From: a virus
IMG/VR virus record: IMGVR_UViG_3300036801_000102
Coordinates: 1 to 64,000 of that record
Reading direction: 5' to 3' (one strand)
DNA: 64,000 nucleotides
The notes beneath the pieces were generated by a model. It was given only the letters and a program-made list of their open reading frames with translations, was not told the DNA's origin and did not search any database. Within the stretch, counting starts at the first letter, position 1; every line of letters starts with the position of its first letter. The position numbers were made by a program, and so were the translations under genes. Below are positions 57,037 through 64,000 of the stretch, piece after piece.

Positions 57037-59358
57037 GTGAGCGCTACACTTCGCCAGATTGACACGGAGGACGGACCCGGCACGGTGGACGACCGGGGAC
57101 GGCTGCATATCGAGACGCCGGACGGCGGCCTGATAATTCGCTCCCAGTGGAAGGGAGCGGACAATACCGAGAGCAAGAAACATACCGCCAATCTGGCGGA
57201 CGGCATGAGCAAGATGCAGCTTGCGGTGCTGGCTGATGAGCTGCTCCGCGGTATTCAGGCGGACGAGCTGTCGCGCCGTGAGTGGCTCGAGGGATTGGCC
57301 ACGTCGGTCGAAATGCTCGGCTTGCAGCTCAAGCGCTCAGGTGCAGCCGCGGATGATAGCGCGGCTCCGCTGGAGGGGATGAGCAGCTTCGACCATCCCC
57401 TGTTGCTCCAGGCTGTTATTAGGTTTCAGGCTGACTTTGTCAGCGAAATGCTGCCTTCTGACGGACCGGTGAAGGTTCGCAGCGATGAGACTGAAGCGCC
57501 GACCGGGATGGACAATCAGCCGCAGTCTCAGACTAAAGATGACTTGTCAGCTGATCTCGAAATAGACATGAACCATTACTTGACGACGACAGCCACCGAA
57601 TATTATTCCGATACAACGCGCATGGCGTTCCGCATTGGTTTGTTCGGTGGAGGATTCAAGAAGGTCTACGATTGTCCTTTGCGCAAGCGGCCGGTGTCGG
57701 AATCAATTCAGATCAATGACATGATCGTCGATCACAGCGCGACTGATATTCAGAACGCTTCGCTCATGGGGCGGGTAACGCACCGTATTCGCATGAGTGG
57801 TCCGATGGTGCGCCGGATGGTAAAGGCTGGCGTCTACCGCGACGTCGATCTGGTTGAGCCAAAGGACAATCCGGACCCGCTGGAGCAGGCGGAGCGGCGT
57901 GCGCAGGGGCAGACGATCCATTCGCCGCTTACGGCAGATCATCCCCATACGGTCTTCGAGTGCTCGACTGGGCTTGACCCAGCCGATGTCAGTGATGGGG
58001 CGAGTGACGAGGGATACCGGCCATACAAGGTGACGATTGAGGAGACCAGCCGAGAGATTCTCTCGGTTCGCCGGAATTGGACTGAGGGTGATCCGCTCCG
58101 CATGCCTCGGGGGGAGTATGTGAAGTACTCGTACATTGACGGGTTGGGTTTCTACCCCATTGGACTGATTCACATCCTGGGGAACACGGTGCGGGCGCTG
58201 ACTGCGGCATTTCGGGAGTTTCTGGATGCTGGGATGTTCGCCAATTTCCCTGGCTTCCTCTATGCGGATACCGGCGGACGGCAGCTGACGAATGAATTCC
58301 GCGTTGCGCCAGGCTCTGGGGCGCCGGTGCAGACCGGCGGGCAGCCGATTGGGCAGATGGTGATGCCGCTGCCCTACAAGTCACCAGACCAAGCGTTCAT
58401 GGCCTTTATCCAGCATCTCGAGCAGTCTGGGAAGGCGCTTGGCGGTGAGGTTTCGGCCCCGCTGTCCGAGGGCCGCGCTAACATGCCGGTCGGCACGATG
58501 CTTGCCGCGATTGAGCAGGCTGTGAAGCCACTCAAGGGTGTGTTCAAGGGGCTCCATCGGTCGCAGGCAGAAGAGTTCCAGTTGCTGCGAGATCGGTTCA
58601 AGGAGAACCCTACGGCTCTTTGGCGGTGGAATGAGAAGCCGGCGCGGGAGTGGCAGGAGGAGGAGTTTCTGCAGGCATTGGCCGATGTCAATCTTGTGCC
58701 GATGGCTGATCCAAACACCTCGAGTCAGGTGCAGCGGATTGCCATTGCTGGGGCGCTGTTCCAGCTTGCGCAGGCTGCGCCAATGCTGTTCGAGCTTCGG
58801 GATACTGCGTTGCGGCTGATGCGCATGATCGGGGTGCCTGATCCCGAGGCTCTGCTGAGTTCGGAAGAGGCGATTCAGGCGAAGCAGGCGGCGCAGGCGC
58901 AAGGGCAGCAGCCGCGAGGTGGTGCGGCCCAAGATCCGGCCCTGAATGCGGCCAAGACGCAGCTGGCGCAGGCGCAGGCCGGGCAGGCTGGAGCGCAGAC
59001 GAAGAAGCTGCTGGCAGAGGCGCAGACGACCGGATCAGACCTAGCAAACGATGCGGCGGATCGGCAGGCAAAGGCGGCGTCACAGGTTGTCGAAAGCCAG
59101 GACCGAGAGGCTGATCGGCAGTCGCATCTGGCGATTGCGCAGATGAAGGAACGCACTGAGCAGGTTAAGACCGGCGCCGGTATGGTGCAGGGTGCAGTTC
59201 AGGCGCATGGCGATGCTGTCGAGGCTGAGAAGGAGCGCAGTCATGAGGCTACGCAGACGGCGAAGACAGCGGTCAATGATGCGGCAGAGGGCGATGCGCA
59301 GCGGGTGCACCAGACGCAGATAGCCGGACTTGGCGCGGCGAGAAATACCCAGCCTTAG
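57037..59358 (+). CDS. Portal protein
   Basis: 773 residues from GTG 57037. The central region ('EYYSDTTRMAFRIGLFGGGFKKVYDCPLRKRPVSESI', 'TLEE'-type loops and 'YPIGLIHILGNTVRALTAAFREFLDAG') matches large podovirus portal proteins. The C-terminal 130 residues are a Gln/Ala-rich helical tail ('KQAAQAQGQQPRGG', 'AAKTQLAQAQAGQAG'), the barrel expected of P22-like portals. First gene of the head module. Confidence 0.8.
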   Translation: MSATLRQIDTEDGPGTVDDRGRLHIETPDGGLIIRSQWKGADNTESKKHTANLADGMSKMQLAVLADELLRGIQADELSRREWLEGLATSVEMLGLQLKRSGAAADDSAAPLEGMSSFDHPLLLQAVIRFQADFVSEMLPSDGPVKVRSDETEAPTGMDNQPQSQTKDDLSADLEIDMNHYLTTTATEYYSDTTRMAFRIGLFGGGFKKVYDCPLRKRPVSESIQINDMIVDHSATDIQNASLMGRVTHRIRMSGPMVRRMVKAGVYRDVDLVEPKDNPDPLEQAERRAQGQTIHSPLTADHPHTVFECSTGLDPADVSDGASDEGYRPYKVTIEETSREILSVRRNWTEGDPLRMPRGEYVKYSYIDGLGFYPIGLIHILGNTVRALTAAFREFLDAGMFANFPGFLYADTGGRQLTNEFRVAPGSGAPVQTGGQPIGQMVMPLPYKSPDQAFMAFIQHLEQSGKALGGEVSAPLSEGRANMPVGTMLAAIEQAVKPLKGVFKGLHRSQAEEFQLLRDRFKENPTALWRWNEKPAREWQEEEFLQALADVNLVPMADPNTSSQVQRIAIAGALFQLAQAAPMLFELRDTALRLMRMIGVPDPEALLSSEEAIQAKQAAQAQGQQPRGGAAQDPALNAAKTQLAQAQAGQAGAQTKKLLAEAQTTGSDLANDAADRQAKAASQVVESQDREADRQSHLAIAQMKERTEQVKTGAGMVQGAVQAHGDAVEAEKERSHEATQTAKTAVNDAAEGDAQRVHQTQIAGLGAARNTQP

Positions 59359-59368
59359 GAGTTGGATC

Positions 59369-59914
59369 ATGGCTAACTATCGGGCGTTGCGTGACGAGGC
59401 ACATGAGAGTCACCAAGCGCGGCAGCGTCGCTGGGGCGGTCGCATGGATAGTGACGAGAAGCAGGACCGCAAGGAGGTTGCTTCTGGCGTTCATAAGCAT
59501 GAGCGCAACATGCACCGCGGCGAAAAGGAGACGAAGCTCGCTGCTGGCGGCAAGGTCGAGGGGCGTGCTGCTGGTGGCTCGAGGCTAGATCGCAAGGGCG
59601 GCAAGAAGGGCACGACGGTCAACATCATTCTTGGTGGCGGTCAGCAGCAGCCTCCGCAGGTGCGGCCGGTTCCGGTGCCTGTGCGTGTTCCTCCGCCAGG
59701 TGCGGGTGGAGCGATGCCGCCTCCTGGTGCTGGAGGTTTGCCGCCTGGGGTGATGCCACCGCGGCCGCCGATAGCTGGGATGGGGCCCGGAGTTCCTCCT
59801 GGCGGAATGCCACCTGGTGCCATGATGCCGCGGAAGCGCGGTGGTTCGGTGAAGATGACAGCAGGCGCGCATTCGGGGGAGGGAAGGCTGGAGAAGACGA
59901 GGATGGTTGAATGA
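59369..59914 (+). CDS. Basic Pro-rich head protein
   Basis: 181 residues from ATG 59369, with AGGAG eight bases upstream. Charged N-terminal half with 'GGKVEGRAAGGSRLDRKGGKKGTTVNIILGGG', then a Pro/Gly-rich tail of P-P-G-A-G-G steps. RLDR links it to the 4126 and 4875 products. Possibly a disordered capsid or scaffold-associated protein. Confidence 0.55.
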   Translation: MANYRALRDEAHESHQARQRRWGGRMDSDEKQDRKEVASGVHKHERNMHRGEKETKLAAGGKVEGRAAGGSRLDRKGGKKGTTVNIILGGGQQQPPQVRPVPVPVRVPPPGAGGAMPPPGAGGLPPGVMPPRPPIAGMGPGVPPGGMPPGAMMPRKRGGSVKMTAGAHSGEGRLEKTRMVE

Positions 59915-60126
59915 CCACCTTCGCCGACAGTTACTTTCAGGCCAAGCTCTATGAGCGGATGGACGAGGAGCACCAGACTCGAGGCTTCCAGCTCATTGAG
60001 GGATTCTACAAGACCTACGAGGAGTATCGGGAGCGCGTCGGGTATCTGCGCGCGCTTCGTGACGTGCGCGCCTGGGGCGACGAGATAATGACGGCTGTAC
60101 AGGACAATGGGAGGCGCGACGCGTGA
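59911..60126 (+). CDS. Hypothetical small head protein
   Basis: 71 residues, helical: 'SYFQAKLYERMDEEHQTRGFQLIEGFYKTYEEYRERVGYLRALRDV'. ATGA overlaps on both sides. No family recognised. Confidence 0.55.
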   Translation: MTTFADSYFQAKLYERMDEEHQTRGFQLIEGFYKTYEEYRERVGYLRALRDVRAWGDEIMTAVQDNGRRDA

Positions 60127-60578
60127 CGGATGTGACGGAACGTGTGAGACAGAGCCGATTGCTGGGGTACGTTGAAAACCCGGTGCAGTTCTTCGAGCGC
60201 GAGAAGCGGCGCGTTCTTGATCAGGTCGGCGACCTCTACGACATTCGTGTGCCGCTCAACCGAATCTTGGTGGCCATATGGACTACCAAAGAGGAGCGGC
60301 GGACTGAAGGCGGGCTTATCATTCATACGTCGGACAAGTCCAAGGACGAGAACAAGTGGCAGGGCGTCAGTGGTCTGGTGCTCAAGATGGGGCCTGCCGC
60401 TTATGCGGAGAATGATGCCATTACGTTCTGCGAGAACGACAAGTGTCAGGTCGGCGATTGGGTGCTTTTCCGCAAGGGCGAAGGCTTCCGTGTTGAGGTG
60501 TGGCAGCAGGAGTGCGTGATGCTGGAGTCAGAACGCGCCATCAAGGCGATACTCGATCGGCCGGATGCTGTGTTTTGA
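60123..60578 (+). CDS. GroES-like (Cpn10-fold) protein
   Basis: 151 residues. 'VPLNRILVAIWTTKEERRTEGGLIIH', 'GLVLKMGPAAYAENDAITFCENDKCQVGDWVLFRKGEG' and 'CVMLESERAIKAILDRP' follow the strand order of GroES, including the loop before the GGLIIH strand where the mobile loop would lie. Phage GroES-like proteins can pair with host GroEL for folding large capsid proteins. About 45 residues longer at the N-terminus than host GroES. Confidence 0.7.
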   Translation: MTDVTERVRQSRLLGYVENPVQFFEREKRRVLDQVGDLYDIRVPLNRILVAIWTTKEERRTEGGLIIHTSDKSKDENKWQGVSGLVLKMGPAAYAENDAITFCENDKCQVGDWVLFRKGEGFRVEVWQQECVMLESERAIKAILDRPDAVF

Positions 60579-60892
60579 GCCTCGAAGCCCCGGAAGGTCT
60601 GCGCCTCGAAATACCTAGTCGTATGGATGCGCAAGAGCTGGCTGCTGAGGTGTGCGCTCTCGTCGACCAAAATAATGTTAGTCTGGTGGCAGAGGCTATT
60701 CGTCATGTTAAGGCAACGTCGGCTGATTATTTCTGCATTGGTGTCGAACTAGTTGCTGGTATTATAGCTCTTCTTCCGAAAGAGGATAGGCTCCGAATGA
60801 TGGAGGTAGCTGCGATTTTGATTGGAAAGGTGGTGGTTATCCATCTGCACGACAGTGCGGCGAAGGAAGTAGCAGGGAGTACGAAGCATTGA
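60575..60892 (+). CDS. Hypothetical protein, probable TTG start
   Basis: 105 residues from TTG 60575 (TTGA overlap with the previous stop); ATG 60623 would give 89 residues and has no ribosome site. Helical, with 'MDAQELAAEVCALVDQNNVSLVAEAIRHVKATSADYFCIGVELVAGIIALLPKEDRLR'. No family recognised. Confidence 0.45.
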   Translation: MSLEAPEGLRLEIPSRMDAQELAAEVCALVDQNNVSLVAEAIRHVKATSADYFCIGVELVAGIIALLPKEDRLRMMEVAAILIGKVVVIHLHDSAAKEVAGSTKH

Positions 60893-61104
60893 GCGACAAT
60901 GTCGCATTTCCTGTTGTGGAGTATGATGTTCCAACAACTAGGGATGGTGGCCATAAGATCGCGGTAGACCTTCTGTCTGTATGCATGGCAGAAGAGTGGA
61001 CTGGATCGACAACCAGGATTGTCGTAGCCGGCGGAGGCGGAGGTTTCATTATTTTGAAATATTATAAGGACTTCATTGATGATTGGATGAGGGCGCGAGC
61101 ATGA
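60889..61104 (+). CDS. Hypothetical protein, TTG start
   Basis: 71 residues from TTG 60889 (TTGA overlap). 'STTRIVVAGGGGGFIILKYYKDFIDDWM' has a Gly-rich turn between strands. No family recognised. Two successive TTG starts with TTGA overlaps are notable. Confidence 0.45.
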   Translation: MSDNVAFPVVEYDVPTTRDGGHKIAVDLLSVCMAEEWTGSTTRIVVAGGGGGFIILKYYKDFIDDWMRARA

Positions 61105-62114
61105 GCGATAGTCCTGGCACAGTCGACCGCGAGCCGGCCGGCATTGCCGACATCATGGCGCGCCGGGAGGGCGACCTGCCGCCCGATATGCTCCGGCCAG
61201 AGCCGGATGAACTGCAGCCGGAGCGTCAGAAGCCGGAGGCCAGCCCGCAGGACGATGCGGAGGCGGTTGTTGAGCAACTGAAGCGTGATGCTGAGCAGCT
61301 CCGGTCGCGGACCGTGCAGGCAGAGGCGCATGCTGCTGCAGAGGCGCGGCGTGCACGCGAGGTGCATGCGGAGCTACAGCGCACGCGTGCTGGGGCCGAC
61401 GATGCGAACTACAATACGATTGCCAACGCACTCGAGGCCAGGAGCAGCGAGGCAGAACGTCTCAAAGCGCAGATGAAGAGTGCCGGCGAGGCTGGGGACT
61501 TTGCCCAGGTTGCCGACATCAGTCAGAGGCTCGGTGAGATCGGTGCTGAGCTGTCCAATTTGCGCGCCGGCAAAGAGCAGTACGAGGCTGAGCGCAATGC
61601 CCGGCTACGCGAGCCACCGCAGCCGCAGCGCGAGGCGCCGGCTCATACTGAGTGGACGACAGTTGGTGTGCCGCGGGATCAGTTCCTGGCTGGGCGGACA
61701 CCCAAAACGCAGGAATGGCTTCGAACGAACGACAAGTTTTTCACCGATCAGTCGTTCTTCAATATGGTCACTGGTGCCGATGCTTTGGCCCGCGGCCGTG
61801 GCATGCAGGTCGACACACCAGAATATTTTCGGTTCATCGAGGAGCAGACTGGTATGAGTACCCCTCCGCGCAACACGCAATCGAGGGGCTCGGCTGCGCC
61901 ACCTGCAACACCTCCGAGCCGGGATGCGCCGACGCCGACCGGGCGTCCTTCACCGCGGGCCGGGGACGTGTATGTCTCGCCGGAGCAGCGCAGGATTGCC
62001 GAGTGGATGTTCAGTAAAATGCCGGGCGGGTATAAGCCAGAAGACGCTGAACAGTATGCGCGTGAGGAACGGGAATTGACTGCACGTGGGGAAACCCCCC
62101 ATCGGAGGCGGTAA
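61101..62114 (+). CDS. Scaffold protein candidate
   Basis: 337 residues from ATG 61101 (ATGA overlap). Acidic and highly charged, with a coiled coil at about 45-170 ('EAVVEQLKRDAEQLRSR', 'AEARRAREVHAELQRT', 'ARSSEAERLKAQMKSAGEAG'), then a basic Pro-rich C-terminus ending in 'EQRRIAEWMFSKMPGGY'. Composition and position between portal and capsid genes fit an internal scaffold. Confidence 0.65.
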   Translation: MSDSPGTVDREPAGIADIMARREGDLPPDMLRPEPDELQPERQKPEASPQDDAEAVVEQLKRDAEQLRSRTVQAEAHAAAEARRAREVHAELQRTRAGADDANYNTIANALEARSSEAERLKAQMKSAGEAGDFAQVADISQRLGEIGAELSNLRAGKEQYEAERNARLREPPQPQREAPAHTEWTTVGVPRDQFLAGRTPKTQEWLRTNDKFFTDQSFFNMVTGADALARGRGMQVDTPEYFRFIEEQTGMSTPPRNTQSRGSAAPPATPPSRDAPTPTGRPSPRAGDVYVSPEQRRIAEWMFSKMPGGYKPEDAEQYAREERELTARGETPHRRR

Positions 62115-62342
62115 ATGGGCTGTTTCCCAGCTGCCTTGTTGGTACAGGCGCTGATCACTTTAATTGTAATCTGCGCGGCCATGGCAATTATGCAAGTGTG
62201 CGTTGGGTTGCTGAGCTCGGAACTTGGCGGCACGATACTTACTGTGCTCAGGATTATTTTGTGGGCAGTAGTTGCGATATTTCTGGTGTATCTTTTCTAT
62301 GATCTAATTACATGTGCATGGCCTAGGCCTTTGATGCGATAG
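62115..62342 (+). CDS. Small two-helix membrane protein
   Basis: 75 residues beginning directly after the scaffold stop. Two hydrophobic segments ('LLVQALITLIVICAAMAIMQVC' and 'LTVLRIILWAVVAIFLVYLF'). A membrane protein in the head module is odd; a remote GGGAAAC/GTTTCCC pair (62089-62128) lies at its start. Confidence 0.5.
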   Translation: MGCFPAALLVQALITLIVICAAMAIMQVCVGLLSSELGGTILTVLRIILWAVVAIFLVYLFYDLITCAWPRPLMR

Positions 62343-62355
62343 AAGGATAATCGAA

Positions 62356-62877
62356 GTGGCACTAACTAAGGGACTACATGAACCAATCCACGAGCCGGTG
62401 CATGAGCCGGTGAGGGCAGCGCTGCCTGATTTCGCCAACATGAGTGAGGACGAGCTGTTGGCATATGTCCAGCAGCAGGAGAGCGGAGATCAGTACACCA
62501 TTCCGTATGGAATCGAACCGGACGGGATGAGCTATCAGTGGAAGCGTCACGAAGTCTATGGCAAGCCGGATTACGCGAACATGTCTGACCTTGAGCAGAA
62601 GGGCTGGCGCGCTGTCCCGCAGTCTCGGCATGATGGGCGTTGGATGCCGCCTGGCACCAGTGGGCCGACCCTTCGTGATGGGCTGATGTTGATGGAGATT
62701 CCGACGCCCCTGCTGCGTGCGAAGGAGACGATGCGGAATCGCTCGGCTGTCCAGCAGGTTGATTCGATGACCGAGCGGCTGTCCTACACGGCGCCTGGTG
62801 CTGCGCCGCGGACCGCACACCCCAAGACGATGCCGGTGGTGCGGCGCGAGATGGTGCAGATTGAGGTGGCGCCATAG
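62356..62877 (+). CDS. Head-associated phage protein
   Basis: 173 residues from GTG 62356. N-terminal 'HEPIHEPVHEPV' repeats, then 'DGMSYQWKRHEVYGKPDYANMSDLEQKGWRAVPQSRHDGRWMPPGTSGPTLRDGLMLME', a pattern I recall from phage head modules. Helical C-terminus. Function unknown. Confidence 0.55.
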   Translation: MALTKGLHEPIHEPVHEPVRAALPDFANMSEDELLAYVQQQESGDQYTIPYGIEPDGMSYQWKRHEVYGKPDYANMSDLEQKGWRAVPQSRHDGRWMPPGTSGPTLRDGLMLMEIPTPLLRAKETMRNRSAVQQVDSMTERLSYTAPGAAPRTAHPKTMPVVRREMVQIEVAP

Positions 62878-62909
62878 GGCTCGTCGCTGGAGATCGAGGA
62901 GTAAGTAGA

Positions 62910-63983
62910 TTGACGCACATTCACAATACAAATTATCTGCGGAATGCAATTCATCCGTATACGAAGCTTTTTGATAATCGCAGGCATCCATTGCCTCCGA
63001 GAAGTTGGACAATACCGGTTCTTGCGGCGGCTTATGGTTGTCCGACTGGATCGCTTGGTGGAGGTACCATTGCGATTGTCGAGCTTGGTGGTGGATGGAA
63101 TGCTGCGGATGTTGCTGCGGCATTCTCTGCGATGAATTTGCCAGAGCCGGTAATTGTTGATGTGAGTGTGGATGGAACGGCAAACAGCCCAGGCGCCGAT
63201 GCTGATGCTGAGGTAGCTTTGGATATTCAGGTCGCTGGTGGTGTTTACGCCTACATGACAGGGCACGCGGCGCTGATCCGCATCTACTGGTCGCAGGATA
63301 TCGGCACGGCGGTGGCTGCAGCTGCGGCAGACGGCTGTGATGTATGCTCGATCTCTTGGGGCGCTGACGAAGCTGTGTGGGGACAGGCTGCTGGGGAAGC
63401 GATGGAAATCACAGCTGCAGCTGCTACAGAAGCTGGTATGGCGGTATTTGCCGCATCTGGGGACAATGATTCTAGCGATGGCGGTCGGACGCCTGCCAAT
63501 GTGGACCTGCCTGCTGGGTGTCCGCATGTTGTTGGTTGTGGTGGTACTTCTTGGGTTCCTGGTTCATCTGACTTGAGCGAGGTTGTTTGGAACAACAATC
63601 CGCACCATCCAGATGGGAGCGGAACGGGTGGTGGATTTAGCTCTCTGTTTCCTGTGCAAGCGTGGCAGGTTGGTGTACCGCACGGCAGAGGGCGTATGGT
63701 GCCTGATGTTGCGGCCGTTGCGGACCCCAACACCGGGTACGATATTATCCTGAATGGCATGTCTGGTGTGATTGGTGGGACAAGTGCTGTTGCGCCATTC
63801 TATGCAGGTATGGTTGCTGCATATGGAATGAAGCCTGGCTGGATTACGCCAAAGATGTTTCAGCACTCCACTGACTTTCACGACATTACCAGTGGTGATA
63901 ATGGGCACTACAAAGCAAGGGTTGGGCCTGATGCGTGTACTGGTCTTGGTTCGCCGACAGCTCAGCTGGCGAATGTTTTCTAG
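62910..63983 (+). CDS. Sedolisin-like (S53) serine peptidase
   Basis: 357 residues from TTG 62910, about nine bases after GAGGAG. Catalytic set: Glu101 and Asp105 in 'DADAEVALDIQVAGG', oxyanion Asp185 in 'ASGDND', nucleophile Ser292 in 'GGTSAVAP', and C-terminal calcium ligands around 'HDIT' and 'GPDACTGLGSP'. There is no propeptide, unlike secreted sedolisins. It lies between the scaffold and capsid genes, where phages encode prohead proteases, so scaffold processing is a reasonable hypothesis. S53 enzymes are typically active at acidic pH. Confidence 0.75.
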   Translation: MTHIHNTNYLRNAIHPYTKLFDNRRHPLPPRSWTIPVLAAAYGCPTGSLGGGTIAIVELGGGWNAADVAAAFSAMNLPEPVIVDVSVDGTANSPGADADAEVALDIQVAGGVYAYMTGHAALIRIYWSQDIGTAVAAAAADGCDVCSISWGADEAVWGQAAGEAMEITAAAATEAGMAVFAASGDNDSSDGGRTPANVDLPAGCPHVVGCGGTSWVPGSSDLSEVVWNNNPHHPDGSGTGGGFSSLFPVQAWQVGVPHGRGRMVPDVAAVADPNTGYDIILNGMSGVIGGTSAVAPFYAGMVAAYGMKPGWITPKMFQHSTDFHDITSGDNGHYKARVGPDACTGLGSPTAQLANVF

Positions 63984-64000
63984 AGCATTGAATTGGGGGC

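Overview
The window looks like almost the whole genome of one temperate, short-tailed (podovirus-like) phage of an alphaproteobacterium. The podovirus reading rests on P22 gp4-like and gp10-like head-tail and tail genes, two very large ejection proteins (one with a lytic transglycosylase domain), and no tail tube, sheath or tape measure. The alphaproteobacterial host is inferred from a phage copy of GcrA, a cell-cycle regulator known from that class. A tyrosine integrase, an excisionase candidate and a repressor/Cro-type switch show that it can form lysogens. No host chromosomal gene, tRNA, rRNA or CRISPR array was recognised.

Layout. 1-764 (minus): a small operon (helix-turn-helix protein, zinc finger, lipoprotein) that probably continues off the left edge. 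954-32081 (plus): virion and lysis block with major capsid protein, small virion proteins, an antisense HNH homing endonuclease, a lone AP2 domain, repeat-built fibre proteins, a tandem-glycosidase spike, head-tail connectors, two GNAT-like proteins, ejection proteins, a lysis cassette, and exported or unknown proteins. A large inverted repeat at 32090-32159 ends it. 32129-39126 (minus): YkgJ-type protein, integrase, excisionase, DUF669-like and Sak4-like recombination proteins, small membrane proteins and an alanine-rich repeat protein.

39251-39837 is the lysogeny switch. Three promoters each carry a GC-rich 17-bp operator in the spacer: leftward, repressor and rightward. Both the repressor and the Cro-like mRNAs are predicted to be leaderless. 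40260-46410 (plus): early and replication genes, including gcrA, RusA, GIY-YIG and a RepA-like helicase whose 3' end carries seven copies of a GGCTGGGAAAC-type repeat (probable origin). 46421-50485: packaging genes (small and large terminase). 50494-54581: accessory genes. 54642-57033: a virion-like gene and two signal-peptide proteins, one a beta-helix. 57037-63983: portal, GroES-like protein, scaffold and a sedolisin-type protease.

The head genes at the right edge (portal, scaffold, protease) are exactly those that should precede the capsid gene at the left edge, so the window is probably a circularly permuted cut through a genome slightly longer than 64 kb. A 25-bp element followed by a dyad recurs in front of three structural operons (12093, 18999, 54580) and is the best candidate for a phage-specific late control signal.
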